Assembly (NCBI GenBank): GCA_030674185.1
Contig: JAPXFY010000031.1
Location: 2,041,656-2,105,655 of the forward strand
DNA length: 64,000 bases
Direction: 5' to 3'
Origin: Monoplex corrugatus
Taxonomy: Eukaryota; Mollusca; Gastropoda; Littorinimorpha; Ranellidae
The notes below the pieces were generated by a model, which saw only the letters and a program-made list of their open reading frames with translations, was not told where the DNA came from and ran no database searches. A program made the position numbers and the translations under genes. Within the stretch, counting starts at the first letter, position 1. Each line of letters starts with the position of its first letter. Positions 29,272-43,800 of this stretch are shown here, one piece after another.

Positions 29272-32267
29272 AGAAAATCACAATGTAAAGATATTTGAAA
29301 TATCTGTTATAAAAAAATCTCTTGTCATAGAGGACTGGGTGGACGGTGTTCGGTTGCATCAAGAGAGTGGAAATTCCTTTCTGGCTTCATTTGCTATACC
29401 ATGTCAGACTGATGGCACTGAGGTGCCACGACGTCACCTTGTCTTGGCCTGGTTTAGGGCTAATGCTGATAATAGTAACATGATTGAAAGTCGCCCTCGC
29501 AGGATCTCATGGTCGGATCCCAGCACCCCATGTGCACACCCATGAGCTGGTGAGAGCCCCGTATCATTCATTCTTCAAGCTGCTGTCGTCACGAACAGAC
29601 GCGTCACAGCTAGACCAGCTGTACCGTCCTTCAGTTTCTGCTTTCTCTCGCCTTTCTTTCAGTAGTCTTAATCACAGCAGTTCTGAAAAGCTTGCTTGAC
29701 GGCTCGTGATCTGCTCAGTAAAGTATATGACTACATCATACAGAACGCAGTATAATAGCTAAAATCAGTTGAACATGTGGAATTGATGCCTATAGTATGC
29801 CTTCTCAGACTGGGACACAGGCTAACTGTGAGTAGATTGGATATATGGAATGTACTAGTGCAGTCTTTCTTGTGTCTGCTAAATGGGTGGATTGTTTGGG
29901 CAGATTTGAACATACACCAGGTATTCGGTATTGCTGACCTTGATTTACTGTCATGTCCTGTGCAAGGAACATGATAAGCTGGACAAGTCTGAGAGCCATT
30001 GCAACATAAAGAACTTTTGGTGTTTGTGTCCACAGGTGTCTATTGTCATCCATTGTTTGTGTGCTTATCATTATTTATCGGTACATCATCTCTGTGATTG
30101 TGCGGAGCAGTCATGTTTTTATCAGACATTCTTTGTGTAGAATATACTGAACATCACCATTACGTAATGGACAGATAGACTCAACTTATATCAACTTGAA
30201 TGTTTCCAGCTCTGACCTGAAAGTCATGCGAGTTGTGTTTGAAAGCTAGAATGATGGATGTTGAAAAGCAAGGTTTTTGAATACAAGTGCACAGGAAAGT
30301 GTGGTTCATTTTATTTTTGAGAGAGATCTTCAGGTTTGTTGTCTCCAATTTATATTTGGTGTGTGTGTTGGAATCTCGACCAAATCATTGTGATATGCAA
30401 TCCCTTCTGGACTGATTCCATCTCCTGTGAAAGGGAATACTTGCATAACTTCTGCACACGTGTACATAAATGCAACTCTTGCTGTATGTGGTTTGTCCAA
30501 GTGTGGGTGTGTTTAGGAGTTTGCTTTTGTCACCTACTCTGTGCTCCCCAAGTCAAAGCATTACCAAATAAATGGAGAGTGGGTGGATGGGTGGAATAAC
30601 AACTGGATTTCAGAAAAGATATTTCATAGTAGAATTATATTTTGCAGGTTTTCTAGCAGAATGGATTTAGGTGTTAAATCTTTTAGCTTTTAGCCATGTT
30701 TCTGATGTAAACTTCTCCAAATTGTTTTCATATAAAATGGGTAACAAACAGGACCAGCTGAGCAGAATTCAGGACATCATGTTGTAAGAAAACATGATAA
30801 CATTGAATCTGGAATAGTAAAACATTTCAGGGACTGTGTTATTGCTGCTTCTTCTAGTAGTGTTAGATATGCCACTATGATTATCAGGCTGTTGGGACAT
30901 TTCCAGAAATGGTGCCACTGTTTCTGCTAAGTACTATTCTTGTCCAAAAATGCCACTGCTATTTTAAACAAGTGTTGTGTTATTATTACAATACTGTCAT
31001 TAGATGATGTGACTGCCACATTGTCTATGAGTTCTCGACATAATCTAATCCTTTTGTATAAAAGGCTAATTGACTAATGCCTTTGTATGAAAGGCCACAA
31101 ACTTGTACCTAATTTGAAAGAGAATGAGATTGTTAAGAGTGTTGTTGTCAAGTTTTTTTGAAATGCAAAACATATTTTGTGTGTGTCTGATTGGTGTGAT
31201 TTTTATGTTTGGCAATTTGCTTCCTTGATTTTTCTTTCTTTGTTTCCATGATGGAGGTGAGTGAGATGACTCGTGTGAAAATAAATCGCAGTTTATTCTC
31301 TTTCTGATGATTTAAAACTTTGACTTGTTTTCAGTTTGTGTCCTGTTCATGTAAAAAAGGGATCCATGCCTCAGTCAATGTCTGCCAGACTTGTGAGATG
31401 ATTTTCTTCATGATCTGTCACTGAAAAGACGTTCACCATGAGTTTTTGTGCTGGCAGTCACCGTTTGGTCTTTCATATCATCATCATTATTTTTGATCAT
31501 ACCCCTTTCAGTTTGTACTGTTGGATTTTTGCCTCTTCAGATAACATGAACACGCATTCTCATGTTAATATTGTGAGACAGTTGTTATCTTCTCACTTTT
31601 TTTTATCAAAATAAATTGGTATTTCATGTTTTTTATCAAAGTCGGTCTTTCCGTGCGCACTTTGTTCAAGCACTTCCAATGTGGTTGTCAGTGCTTGCAG
31701 TTTTTGTTTATTGTCAAGTTTGGTGTTTATGCTCATTGTACGTGCTCCTTCTTGAGATTTGTTCTACTGATTGGTAACGCTGTGAATGGTCATCATGTTC
31801 CGTGTACAGTAAATACCATCATCACATGTTGTTTTGATGTTCCGTCACGTTTTGCAAATAGCTTTGTCTTGTGCTTGTCTGCTAATTGAATCATCTTTTC
31901 CCCCTCACAAATCTGTTTTCATTACGATGTATGAACCATGTTTTGAAGAAGACTGATCACTGCTTCATACTGATCAGTTTCCTCTTTGGACGTCATGATA
32001 TTGGAGACATAGAATTCACAGAGGTTGATGTGACAGGTGACATGTTGTCAAGTGTTTACCATAATATTGACATGTAAGTTATTCTTCATAATTCCATGAA
32101 CTGAAGCAGGCAATGCTCTGACATAATGTTGTAAACAGTTGAGCTGTACAAATGTAAAGTTGAGGCAAAGATTTGGAATAAACATGTAGAATTTTCCCAT
32201 TGCTGTATGGTCAGGTTTTCAGGATGTTTAATTATCAGTGTGTATGTGTTTCTTCTTTATAGGTGCT

Positions 32268-32324
32268 TGCACACACACACACACTACACACACACAGACT
32301 CACTACACATACACCACACACACG

Positions 32325-32372
<48 letters not shown>

Positions 32373-32524
32373 ACACACACACACACACATATGCACACAC
32401 ACACATACATAATGTACATGCACACACCTATGCATACACACACACACTCTCACACACATACACTCACACAATACACACACACACACAGACACACACACAG
32501 ACACACAGACACACACACACACCA

Positions 32525-32569
<45 letters not shown>

Positions 32570-32607
32570 ACACACACACACCACACACACACACACCACA
32601 CACATAT

Positions 32608-32640
<33 letters not shown>

Positions 32641-32679
32641 CACAGACACACACACACACACACAGACACCAATACACAG

Positions 32680-32713
<34 letters not shown>

Positions 32714-32770
32714 ATACACACACACACACACACCACACACACACACACACACCACACCACACAGTGACAC
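32268..32770. repeat. (CA)n-rich microsatellite block
   Basis: About 500 bp of CA dinucleotides with ACAG, ACAT and CCA interruptions. It marks the border between the unique 3' flank of USP9X and the satellite domain. Confidence 0.97.
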
Positions 32771-32932
32771 ACTCACAATCACAATGTTGACTCTATCTTG
32801 ACTTTCACCTCTTCACATTCTTTGAGTTTGTCTTTTCAACTTTGTTTTCTCTCTTTCGGAATGCCTCTTGTCTGTTTCTCTGGTGTATAATGATTAAAGC
32901 AAGAAGGTGTCCATGTAAGGTGAATTTTGCTC

Positions 32933-35900
32933 CCATCAATCATAAACCGCATATTGTTCCCATCAATCATAAACCGCATATTGTTCCCATCGATCATAAA
33001 TCACCTGTAGTTCCCATCGATCATAAATCACCTGTTGTTCCCATCGATCATAAATCACCTGTTGTTCCCATCGATCATAAACCACCTGTTGTTCCCATCG
33101 ATCATAAACCACCTGTTGTTCCCATCGATCATAAACCACATATTGTTCCCATCAATCATAAACCGCATATTGTTCCCATCGATCATAAATCACCTGTTGT
33201 TCCCATCGATCATAAACCACCTGTTGTTCCCATCGATCATAAACCACCTGTTGTTCCCATCGATCATAAATCACCTGTTGTTCCCATCAATCATAAACCA
33301 CATATTGTTCCCATCAATCATAAACCGCATATTGTTCCCATCGATCATAAATCACCTGTTGTTCCCATCGATCATAAACCACCTGTAGTTCCCATCGATC
33401 ATAAATCACCTGTAGTTCCCATCGATCATAAATCACCTGTTGTTCCCATCGATCATAAACCACCTGTTCCCATCGATCATAAATCACCTGTTGTTCCCAT
33501 CGATCATAAATCACCTGTTGTTCCCATCGATCATAAATCACCTGTTGTTCCCATCGATCATAAATCACCTGTAGTTCCCATCGATCATAAATCACCTGTT
33601 GTTCCCATCGATCATAAACCACATATTGTTCCCATCAATCATAAACCGCATATTGTTCCCATCGATCATAAATCACCTGTAGTTCCCATCGATCATAAAT
33701 CACCTGTTGTTCCCATCGATCATAAATCACCTGTTGTTCCCATCGATCATAAATCACCTGTTGTTCCCATCGATCATAAATCACCTGTTGTTCCCATCGA
33801 TCATAAACCACATTGTTCCCATCGATCATAAATCACCTGTTGTTCCCATCGATCATAAATCACCTGTAGTTCCCATCGATCATAAATCACCTGTTGTTCC
33901 CATCGATCATAAATCACCTATTGTTCTCATCGATCATAAATCACCTGTAGTTCCCATTGATCATAAATCACCTGTTGTTCCCATCGATCATAAACCACAT
34001 ATTGTTCCCATCAATCATAAACCACCTGTTGTTCCCATCGATCATAAATCACCTGTAGTTCCCATCAATCATAAATCACCTGTTGTTCCCATCGATCATA
34101 AACCGCATATTGTTCCCATCGATCATAAATCACCTGTAGTTCCCATCGATCATAAATCACCTGTTGTTCCCATCGATCATAAACCACATATAGTTCCCAT
34201 CGATCATAAATCACCTGTTGTTCCCATCGATCATAAACCACCTGTAGTTCCCATCGATCATAAATCACCTGTTGTTCCCATCGATCATAAACCACATATT
34301 GTTCCCATCAATCATAAACCGCATATTGTTCCCATCGATCATAAATCACCTGTAGTTCCCATCGATCATAAATCACCTGTTGTTCCCATCGATCATAAAT
34401 CACCTGTTGTTCCCATCGATCATAAATCACCTGTTGTTCCCATCGATCATAAACCACCTGTTGTTCCCATCAATCATAAACCGCATATTGTTCCCATCGA
34501 TCATAAATCACCTGTAGTTCCCATCGATCATAAATCACCTGTAGTTCCCATCGATCATAAATCACCTGTTGTTCCCATCGATCATAAATCACCTGTAGTT
34601 CCCATCGATCATAAATCACCTGTTCCCATCGATCATAAACCACATATTGTTCCCATCAATCATAAACCGCATATTGTTCCCATCGATCATAAATCACCTG
34701 TAGTTCCCATCGATCATAGACCACATATTGTTCCCATCAATCATAAACCGCATATTGTTCCCATCGATCATAAATCACCTGTAGTTCCCATCGATCATAA
34801 ACCACATATTGTTCCCATCAATCATAAACCGCATATTGTTCCCATCGATCATAAATCACCTGTTGTTCCCATCGATCATAAACCACATATTGTTCCCATC
34901 AATCATAAACCGCATATTGTTCCCATCGATCATAAATCACCTGTAGTTCCCATCGATCATAAATCACCTGTAGTTCCCATCGATCATAAATCACCTGTTG
35001 TTCCCATCGATCATAAATCACCTGTAGTTCCCATCGATCATAAATCACCTGTTGTTCCCATCGATCATAAATCACCTGTTGTTCCCATCGATCATAAACC
35101 ACCTGTTGTTCCCATCAATCATAAACCGCATATTGTTCCCATCGATCATAAATCACCTGTAGTTCCCATCGATCATAAATCACCTGTAGTTCCCATCGAT
35201 CATAAATCACCTGTGTTCCCATCGATCATAAAATCATTGTTCCCATGTCAAACATCACCTATTGTTCCCATCGATCATAAATCACCTTTGTTCCCATCGA
35301 TCATAAATCACCTGTGTTCCCATCATCATAAATCACCTGTAGTTCCCATCGATCATAAACACTGTTTCCCATCGATCATAAATCCCTGTTGTTCCCATCG
35401 ATCATAAACACTATTTCCATCGATCATAAACCACCTGTGTTCCCATCGATCATAATCACCTTGTTCCCATCGTCATAAACGATATTGTTCCACGATCATA
35501 AATCACCTGTTGTTCCCATCGATCATAAACCGCATATTGTCCCATCATCATAAACACCTATTCCAATCATAACACCTATTGTTCCCATCATCATAAACAC
35601 CTTTGTTCCACGATCATAAATCACCTGTGTTCCCATCGATCATAATACCTTTGTCCCATCGATCATAAACACCTTTGTTCCATCGATCATAAATCACCTG
35701 TTGTTCCCATCGATCATAAATCACCTTTGTTCCCATCGATCATAAACACCTTTGTTCCCATCTCATAAACCACCTATTGCTCCCATCAATCATAAACCCT
35801 ATTGTTCCACGATCATAAATCACCTGTGTTCCCATCGATCATAAATCACTATGTTCCCATCGATCATAAATCACCTTGTTCCCATCGATCATAATCACCT

Positions 35901-38845
35901 ATGTTCCATCGATCATAAATCACCTGTGTTCCCATCGATCATAAACCCTTTGTCCCATCGATCATAAACCACCTTGTCCATCGATCATAAACCCTTTCCC
36001 ATCGATCATAAATCACCTGTTGTTCCCATCGATATAAACACTATTGTTCCATCGATCATAAACCGCATATTGTCCATGATCATAAACCCTGTTGTTCATC
36101 GATCATAAACCGTTTTTCCCATCGATCATAAACCAATTGTCCATCGATCATAAACCACAATTGTCCCATCGTCATAAACCATATTGTTCATCGATCATAA
36201 ACACCTAGTTCCATCGATCATAAACATTGTTCCATCGATCATAAACACCTGTTTCCATCGATCATAAACCACCTTTGTTCCATCGATCATAAACCACTTT
36301 CCCATCATCATAACCACTATTGTTCCATCATCATAAACCACCTTTTCCCATCATCATAACCTTTGTCCACGTATAATCCTGTTTCCCATAATAACACTGT
36401 TTTCCCATGATCTTCACCTGTAGTCCTTCACATAAATCCTGTTTCACCATGATACCCTTTCATCATATAATCCTGTTTTCCCATGATCATTTCACCTGTT
36501 GTTCCCAATCGCTTCACCATATAATCCTGTTTTCCTATGATCATTCACATATAGTTCCCATCACATAATCCTGTTTCCCATATAATCCCTTTTTCCCATA
36601 AAACCGTGTTTCCTGTATCCTGTTTCATAAATCCCTGTTTTCACATATAATCCCGTTTTCCCATAATATCCTTTTTCCCATGATCTTTTCACCTGTGTCC
36701 ATTCACATAAATCCCTGTTTTCCCGATAAACTTTGTTTCTCATATCACTGTTCATATAATCCCTTTTTCCCATCATAAACACCGTGTCCACGATATACCT
36801 TTTCTCATCATAAACCCTTTTCCCATCGATCAAAACTTTCCTCGATATAACACTTCCCATGTCATAAACACTGTTCAGATAACATTTGTCCATCCTAACA
36901 CTTGTCCACGTAACCCTGTTCACGATCAAACCCTTGTTCCATCGTTAACCCTATTTCTTAACCCTGTTCATCATCATTTTCATCGATCATAACCTGTTCA
37001 TCGATATAACTTTCATCGTCATAATCACCTGTTCCATTAAACCTTGTCCCACGATCTATTTGTTCCCATCGATCATAAATCACATGTTAGTCCATGTCAT
37101 CATATAATCACCTGTGTTCCATCGATCATAAACACCTGTTGTTCCCATCGATCATAAACCACTATTGTTCCCATCGATCATAAATCACTGTGTTCCCATC
37201 GATCATAAACCGCATATTGTTCCCATCGATCATAAACCGCATATTGCCCCTTCCCATCGATCATAAATCACCTGTAGTTCCCATCGATCATAAATCACCT
37301 GTTGTTCCCATCGATCATAAACCACATATTGTTCCATCAATCATAAACCATTGTTCCCATCGATCATAAATCACCTGATTGTTCCCATCGATCATAAATC
37401 ACCTGTTGTTCCCATCGATCATAAATCACCTGTTGTTCACCCCCATCGATCATAAATCACCTGTTGTTCCCATCGATCATAAATCCCTGTATGTTCCCAT
37501 CGATCATAAATCACCTGTAGTTCCCATCGATCATAAATCACCTGTATGTTCCCATCGATCATAAATCACCTGTAGTTCCCATCGATCATAAATCACCTGT
37601 TGTTCCATCGATCATAAATCACCTGTTGTTCCCATCGATCATAAACACCTGTTGTTCCCATCGATCATAAATCACCTGTAGTTCCCATCGATCATAAATC
37701 ACCTGTATGTTCCCATCGATCATAAATCACCTGTTGTTCCCATCGATCATAAATCACCTTAGTTCCCATCGATCATAAATCACCTTTGTTCCATCGATCA
37801 TAAACCACTGTTGTTCCCATCGATCATAAATCACCTTTGTTCCCATCGATCATAATACCGCTTTGTTCCCATCGATCATAAATCACCTGTTGTTCCCATC
37901 GATCATAAACCCATATTGTTCCCATCGATCATAAATCACCTGTGTTCCCATCGATCATAAATCACCTATTGTTCCCATCGATCATAATCACCTGTGTTCC
38001 CATCGATCATAAATCACCTGTTTGTTCCCATCGATCATAAACCCTGTTGTTCCCATCGATCATAAATCACCTGTTGTTCCCATCGATCATAAATCACCTT
38101 ATTGTTCCCATCGATCATAAATCACTGTTGTTCCCATCGATCATAAATCACCTGTTGTTCCCATCGATCATAAACCACCTATTGTCCCATCGATCATAAA
38201 TCACCTGATTGTTCCCATCGATCATAAATCACCTGTATGTTCCCATCGATCATAAATCACCTATTGTTCCCATCGATCATAAATCACCTGTTGTTCCCAT
38301 CGATCATAAATCACCTGTTGTCCCATCGATCATAAACCACCTGTTGTTCCCATCGAATCATAAACCGCATATTGTCCCATCGATCATAAAACCACCTATT
38401 GTGTCCCATCGATCATAAACACCTGTGTTCCCATCGATCATAAATCACCTGTTGTTCCATCGATCATAAACCACCTATTGTTTCCATCGATCATAAACCG
38501 CATATTGTCCCATCGATCATAAACCGCCTGTTGCTTCCCATCGATCATAAACACCTTTGTTCCCATCGATCATAAACACCTTTGTTCCATCGATCATAAA
38601 CCACAGATTGTCCCATCGATCATAAACCACCTATTGTTCCATCGATCATAAACCACTATATGTTTCCATCGATCATAACCACCTATTGCTTCCATCGATC
38701 ATAAACCACCTGTTTCCCATCGATCATAAATCACCTGTTGTTTCCATCGATCATAAATCACACTTGCTTCCATCGATCATAAACCACATATTGTTTCCAT
38801 CAATCATAAACCACCTATTGTTCCCATCAATCATAAACCACTTAT
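32933..38845. repeat. 27-bp satellite A, about 215 copies
   Basis: Two unit types alternate: one with cccatcgatcataaatcacc plus tgttgtt or tgtagtt, and one with cccatcaatcataaaccgca plus tattgtt. They combine into recurring higher-order blocks at 33120-35220. The interior 35220-37080 is broken by dense short indels, while 37080-38845 is cleaner again. The period 27 = 9 codons keeps a frame open for 566 codons. Confidence 0.97.
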
Positions 38846-40330
38846 AGCCTCCACCGTAATAGATGTCCTGATTTCACCATAATAGATGCACTGTTTTCAC
38901 CATAATAGATGCCCTGCTTTCACCATGATAGATGCACTGTTTTCACCATGATAGATGTCCTGCTTTCACCATGATGTATGCCCTGCTTTCATCATAATAG
39001 ATGCTCTGTTTTCACCCTGATAGATGCCCTATTTTCACCATGATAGATGCATTGTTTTCACCATGATAGATGCCCTGCTTTCACCATAATAGATGCCCTG
39101 TTTTCACCCTGATAGATGCCCTATTTTCACCATGATAGATGCCCTATTTTCACCATGATAGATGCCTTGTTTTCACCATAATAGATGCCCTGTTTTCACC
39201 ATAATAGATGCCGTGTTTTCACCATGATCGATGCCCTGTTTTCACCATGATAGATGCCCTGTTTTCACCATAGTAGATGCCCGTATTTCACCATAATAGA
39301 TGCCCTGTTTTCACCGTAATAGATACCCCTGTTTTCACCATAGTAGATGCCTGTATTTCACCATAATAGATGCCCTGTTTTCACCGTAATAGATACCTCT
39401 GTTTTCACCATAGTAGATGCCCTGTTTTCACTATAGTAGATGCCCTATTTTCACCATGATAGATGCCCTGTTTTCACCATATTAGATGCCCTGTTTTCAC
39501 CATAATAGATGCCCTGTTTTCACTGTGGTAGATGCCCTGTTTTCACCATGATATATGCCCTGTTTTCACCATAGTAGATGCCCTGTTTTCACCATAGTAG
39601 ATGCCCTGTTTTCACTATAGTAGATGCCCTATTTTCACCATGATAGATGCCCTGTTTTCACCATAATAGATGCCCTGTTTTCACCATAATAGATGCCCTG
39701 TTTTCACTGTGGTAGATGCCCTGTTTTCACCATGATATATGCCCTGTTTTCACCATAGTAGATGCCCTGTTTTCACCATGATAGATGCCCTGTTTTCACC
39801 ATGATATATGCCCTGTTTTCACCATAGTAGATGCCCTATTTTCACCATGATAGTTGCCCTGTTTTCACCACAATAGATGCCCTGTTTTCACCATGATAGA
39901 TGCCCTATTTTCACCATGATAGATGCCCTGTTTTCACCATAATAGATGCCCTGTTTTCACCATGATAGATGCCCTGTTTTCACCATAGTAGATGCCCTGT
40001 TTTCACCATGATAGATGCCCTATTTTCACCATAATAGATGTTCTGTTTTCACCATGATAATGCCCTGTTTTCACCATGATAGATGCCGTGTTTTCACCAT
40101 GATAGATGCCGTGTTTTCACCATAATAGATGCCATGTTTTCACCATGATCGATGCCCTGTTTTCACCATAGTAGATGCCATGTTTTCACCATAGTAGATG
40201 CCCTTTTTCACCGTAATAGATGCCCTGCTTTCACCGTAATAGATGCCCTATCTTCACTGTAATAGATGCCCTGTTTTAACCGTAATAAATTCCCTGTTTT
40301 CGCCGTAATAGATGCCCTGTTTTCACCAGC
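38846..40330. repeat. 23-bp satellite B, about 64 copies
   Basis: The unit contains ttttcaccatgatagatgcc followed by ctg, with variants cataatag, catagtag and catgatat. It abuts satellite A without unique spacer. A 3' edge with two copies of a ctgaacttctct-containing segment (40330-40480) closes the array. Confidence 0.96.
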
Positions 40331-40852
40331 CTGAACTTCTCTATCTTGATAGAACAGAAAAACTAACGGGCTATGCCCTGACTCCTTGCATATTGGTGAT
40401 TGATGCCCTGCTTTCACTGTAATAGACGCCCAGCTTTCACCATCCTGAACTTCTCTTATCTTGGGGTGGAACAGGAAAACATCAGCTACCATCTTCCTAC
40501 TGCTGCTGTGCTCATTTGTTCCAATGCTGTGATCCTCTTTCCAGGAGTGATTTGACTAACGGCCCCTCCTTTAGGATAGCTAAATGCAGCTCATGGATTG
40601 CAGTGTCGTGGACACCCCAGCCCACATTGCTGATCCCATGGTCAGGCTATGCCTCAGCACTACCTTAGCCAGATGAGATGAGATCTTGAAAGCTTCTGTC
40701 TTCCTGGCTGATGATAGGTGGACCCTCAGAGTTATCCCCCCTCAGGACTGATCCATCATCACCAGTTAACTATGCACAGCTCCTTCTAACTAGAAGAGCT
40801 GCCCTCCAACGTGATTCTGCAGGTCTAGTGCCCCAAGGAGATCTACCTACAT
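40331..40852. other. Unique spacer between satellites B and C
   Basis: It contains a ~73-bp segment (40493-40565, cttcctactgctgctgtgct to ttgactaacg) that recurs at 58578-58650 within a MITE. The remainder reads open into satellite C (SPLRTDPSSPVNYAQLLLTR then AALQRDSAGLVPQG), but I recognise no family. Confidence 0.6.
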
Positions 40853-43800
40853 CACCAGACGTCCTTTTCACTTCACCAGACGTCCTTTTCACATCACACA
40901 GACGTCCTTTTCACCATCACCAGACGTCCTTTTCACCATCACCAGACGTCCTTTTCACATCACACAGACGTCCTTTTCACATCACACAGACGTCCTTTTC
41001 ACATCACATCACACAGACGTCCTTTTCACATCACATCACACAGACGTCCTTTTCACATCACACAGACGTCCTTTTCACATCACACAGACGTCCTTTTCAC
41101 ATCACACAGACGTCCTTTTCACATCACACAGACGCCATTTTCACATCACACAGACGTCCTTTTCACATCACCACATGCCCTTTTCACATCACACAGACGT
41201 CCTTTTCACATCACCACATGCCCTTTTCACATCACACAGACGTCCTTTTCACATCACACAGACGTCCTTTTCACATCACACAGACGTCCTTTTCACATCA
41301 CACAGACGTCCTTTTCACATCACGCAGACGTCCTTTTCACATCACACAGACGTCCTTTTCACATCACCACATTACCTTTTCACATCACACAGACGTCCTT
41401 TTCACATCACCACATGCCCTTTTCACATCACACAGACGTCCTTTTCACATCACAGACGTCCTTTTCACATCACACAGACGTCCTTTTCACATCACCACAT
41501 GCCCTTTTCACATCACACAGACGTCCTTTTCACATCACACAGACGTCCTTTTCACATCACACAGACGCCATTTTCACATCACACAGACGTCCTTTTCACA
41601 TCACCACATGCCCTTTTCACATCACACAGACGTCCTTTTCACATCACCACATGCCCTTTTCACATCACACAGACGTCCTTTTCACATCACACAGACGTCC
41701 TTTTCACATCACACAGACGTCCTTTTCACATCACACAGACGTCCTTTTCACATCACACAGACGTCCTTTTCACATCACACAGACGTCCTTTTCACATCAC
41801 CAAACGCCCTTTTCACATCACACAGACGTCCTTTTCACATCACACAGACGTCCTTTTCACATCACACAGACGCCATTTTCACATCACACAGACGTCCTTT
41901 TCACATCACACAGACGTCCTTTTCACATCACACAGACGTCCTTTTCACATCACACAGACGTCCTTTTCACATCACCACATGTCCTTTTCACATCACACAG
42001 ACGTCCTTTTCACATCACACAGACGTCCTTTTCACATCACACAGACGTCCTTTTCACATCACCAAACGCCCTTTTCACATCACACAGACGTCCTTTTCAC
42101 ATCACACAGACGTCCTTTTCACATCACACAGACGTCCTTTTCACATCACACAGACGTCCTTTTCACATCAAACAGACGTCCTTTTCACATCACCAAACGC
42201 CCTTTTCACATCACACAGACGGACGTCCTTTTCACATCACACAGACGTCCTTTTCACATCACACAGACGCCATTTTCACATCACACAGACGTCCTTTTCA
42301 CATCACCACATGACCTTTTCACATCACACAGACGTCCTTTTCACATCACACAGACGTCCTTTTCACATCACACAGACGCCCTTTTCACATCACCACATGA
42401 CCTTTTCACATCACACAGACGTCCTTTTCACATCATACAGACGTCCTTTTCACATCACACAGACGTCCTTTTCACATCACACAGACATCCTTTTCACATC
42501 ACACAGACGTCCTTTTCACATCACCACATGACCTTTTCACATCACACAGACGTCCTTTTCACATCACCACATGACCTTTTCACATCACACAGACGTCCTT
42601 TTCACATCACACAGACATCCTTTTCACATCACACAGACGTCCTTTTCACATCACCACATGACCTTTTCACATCACACAGACGTCCTTTTCACATCACCAC
42701 ATGACCTTTTCACATCACACAGACGTCCTTTTCACATCACACAGACGTCCTTTTCACATCACCACATGACCTTTTCACATCACACAGACGTCCTTTTCAC
42801 ATCACACAGACGTCCTTTTCACATCACACAGACGTCCTTTTCACATCACACAGACGTCCTTTTCACATCACACAGACGTCCTTTTCACATCACCACATGA
42901 CCTTTTCACATCACACAGACGTCCTTTTCACATCACACAGACGTCCTTTTCACATCACACAGACGTCCTTTTCACATCACCACATGTCCTTTTCACATCA
43001 CACAGACGTCCTTTTCACATCACCACATGCCCTTTTCACATCACACAGACGTCCTTTTCACATCACACAGACGTCCTTTTCACATCACACAGACGTCCTT
43101 TTCACATCACACAGACGTCCTTTTCACATCACACAGACGTCCTTTTCACATCACACAGACGTCCTTTTCACATCACCACATTACCTTTTCACATCACACA
43201 GACGTCCTTTTCACATCACCACATGCCCTTTTCACATCACACAGACGTCCTTTTCACATCACACAGACGTCCTTTTCACATCACACAGACGTCCTTTTCA
43301 CATCACACAGACGTCCTTTTCACATCACCACATGCCCTTTTCACATCACACAGACGTCCTTTTCACATCACACAGACGTCCTTTTCACATCACACAGACG
43401 CCATTTTCACATCACACAGACGTCCTTTTCACATCACCACATGCCCTTTTCACATCACACAGACGTCCTTTTCACATCACCACATGCCCTTTTCACATCA
43501 CACAGACGTCCTTTTCACATCACACAGACGTCCTTTTCACATCACACAGACGTCCTTTTCACATCACACAGACGTCCTTTTCACATCACACAGACGTCCT
43601 TTTCACATCACACAGACGTCCTTTTCACATCACCAAACGCCCTTTTCACATCACACAGACGTCCTTTTCACATCACACAGACGTCCTTTTCACATCACAC
43701 AGACGCCATTTTCACATCACACAGACGTCCTTTTCACATCACACAGACGTCCTTTTCACATCACCACATGACCTTTTCACATCACACAGACGTCCTTTTC

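Larger units (their letters stand above)
26281..32210 (+). other. Probable long 3' UTR and downstream flank of USP9X
   Basis: There is no coding signal, and almost no tandem DNA except three ~46-bp copies at 29128-29271 and three ~27-bp copies at 26835-26890. Candidate poly(A) signals AATAAA occur at 27122, 28940, 30567, 31280, 31610 and 32177. The contrast with the satellite-packed introns and the downstream region suggests a retained long 3' UTR. The true cleavage site cannot be chosen from sequence alone. Confidence 0.45.

Noticed and set aside
33707..35407. 566-codon frame of VPIDHKSPV-type repeats
   Set aside because: The 27-bp satellite period is a multiple of three. The two other frames are also open in many places, and frameshifts occur freely further on.
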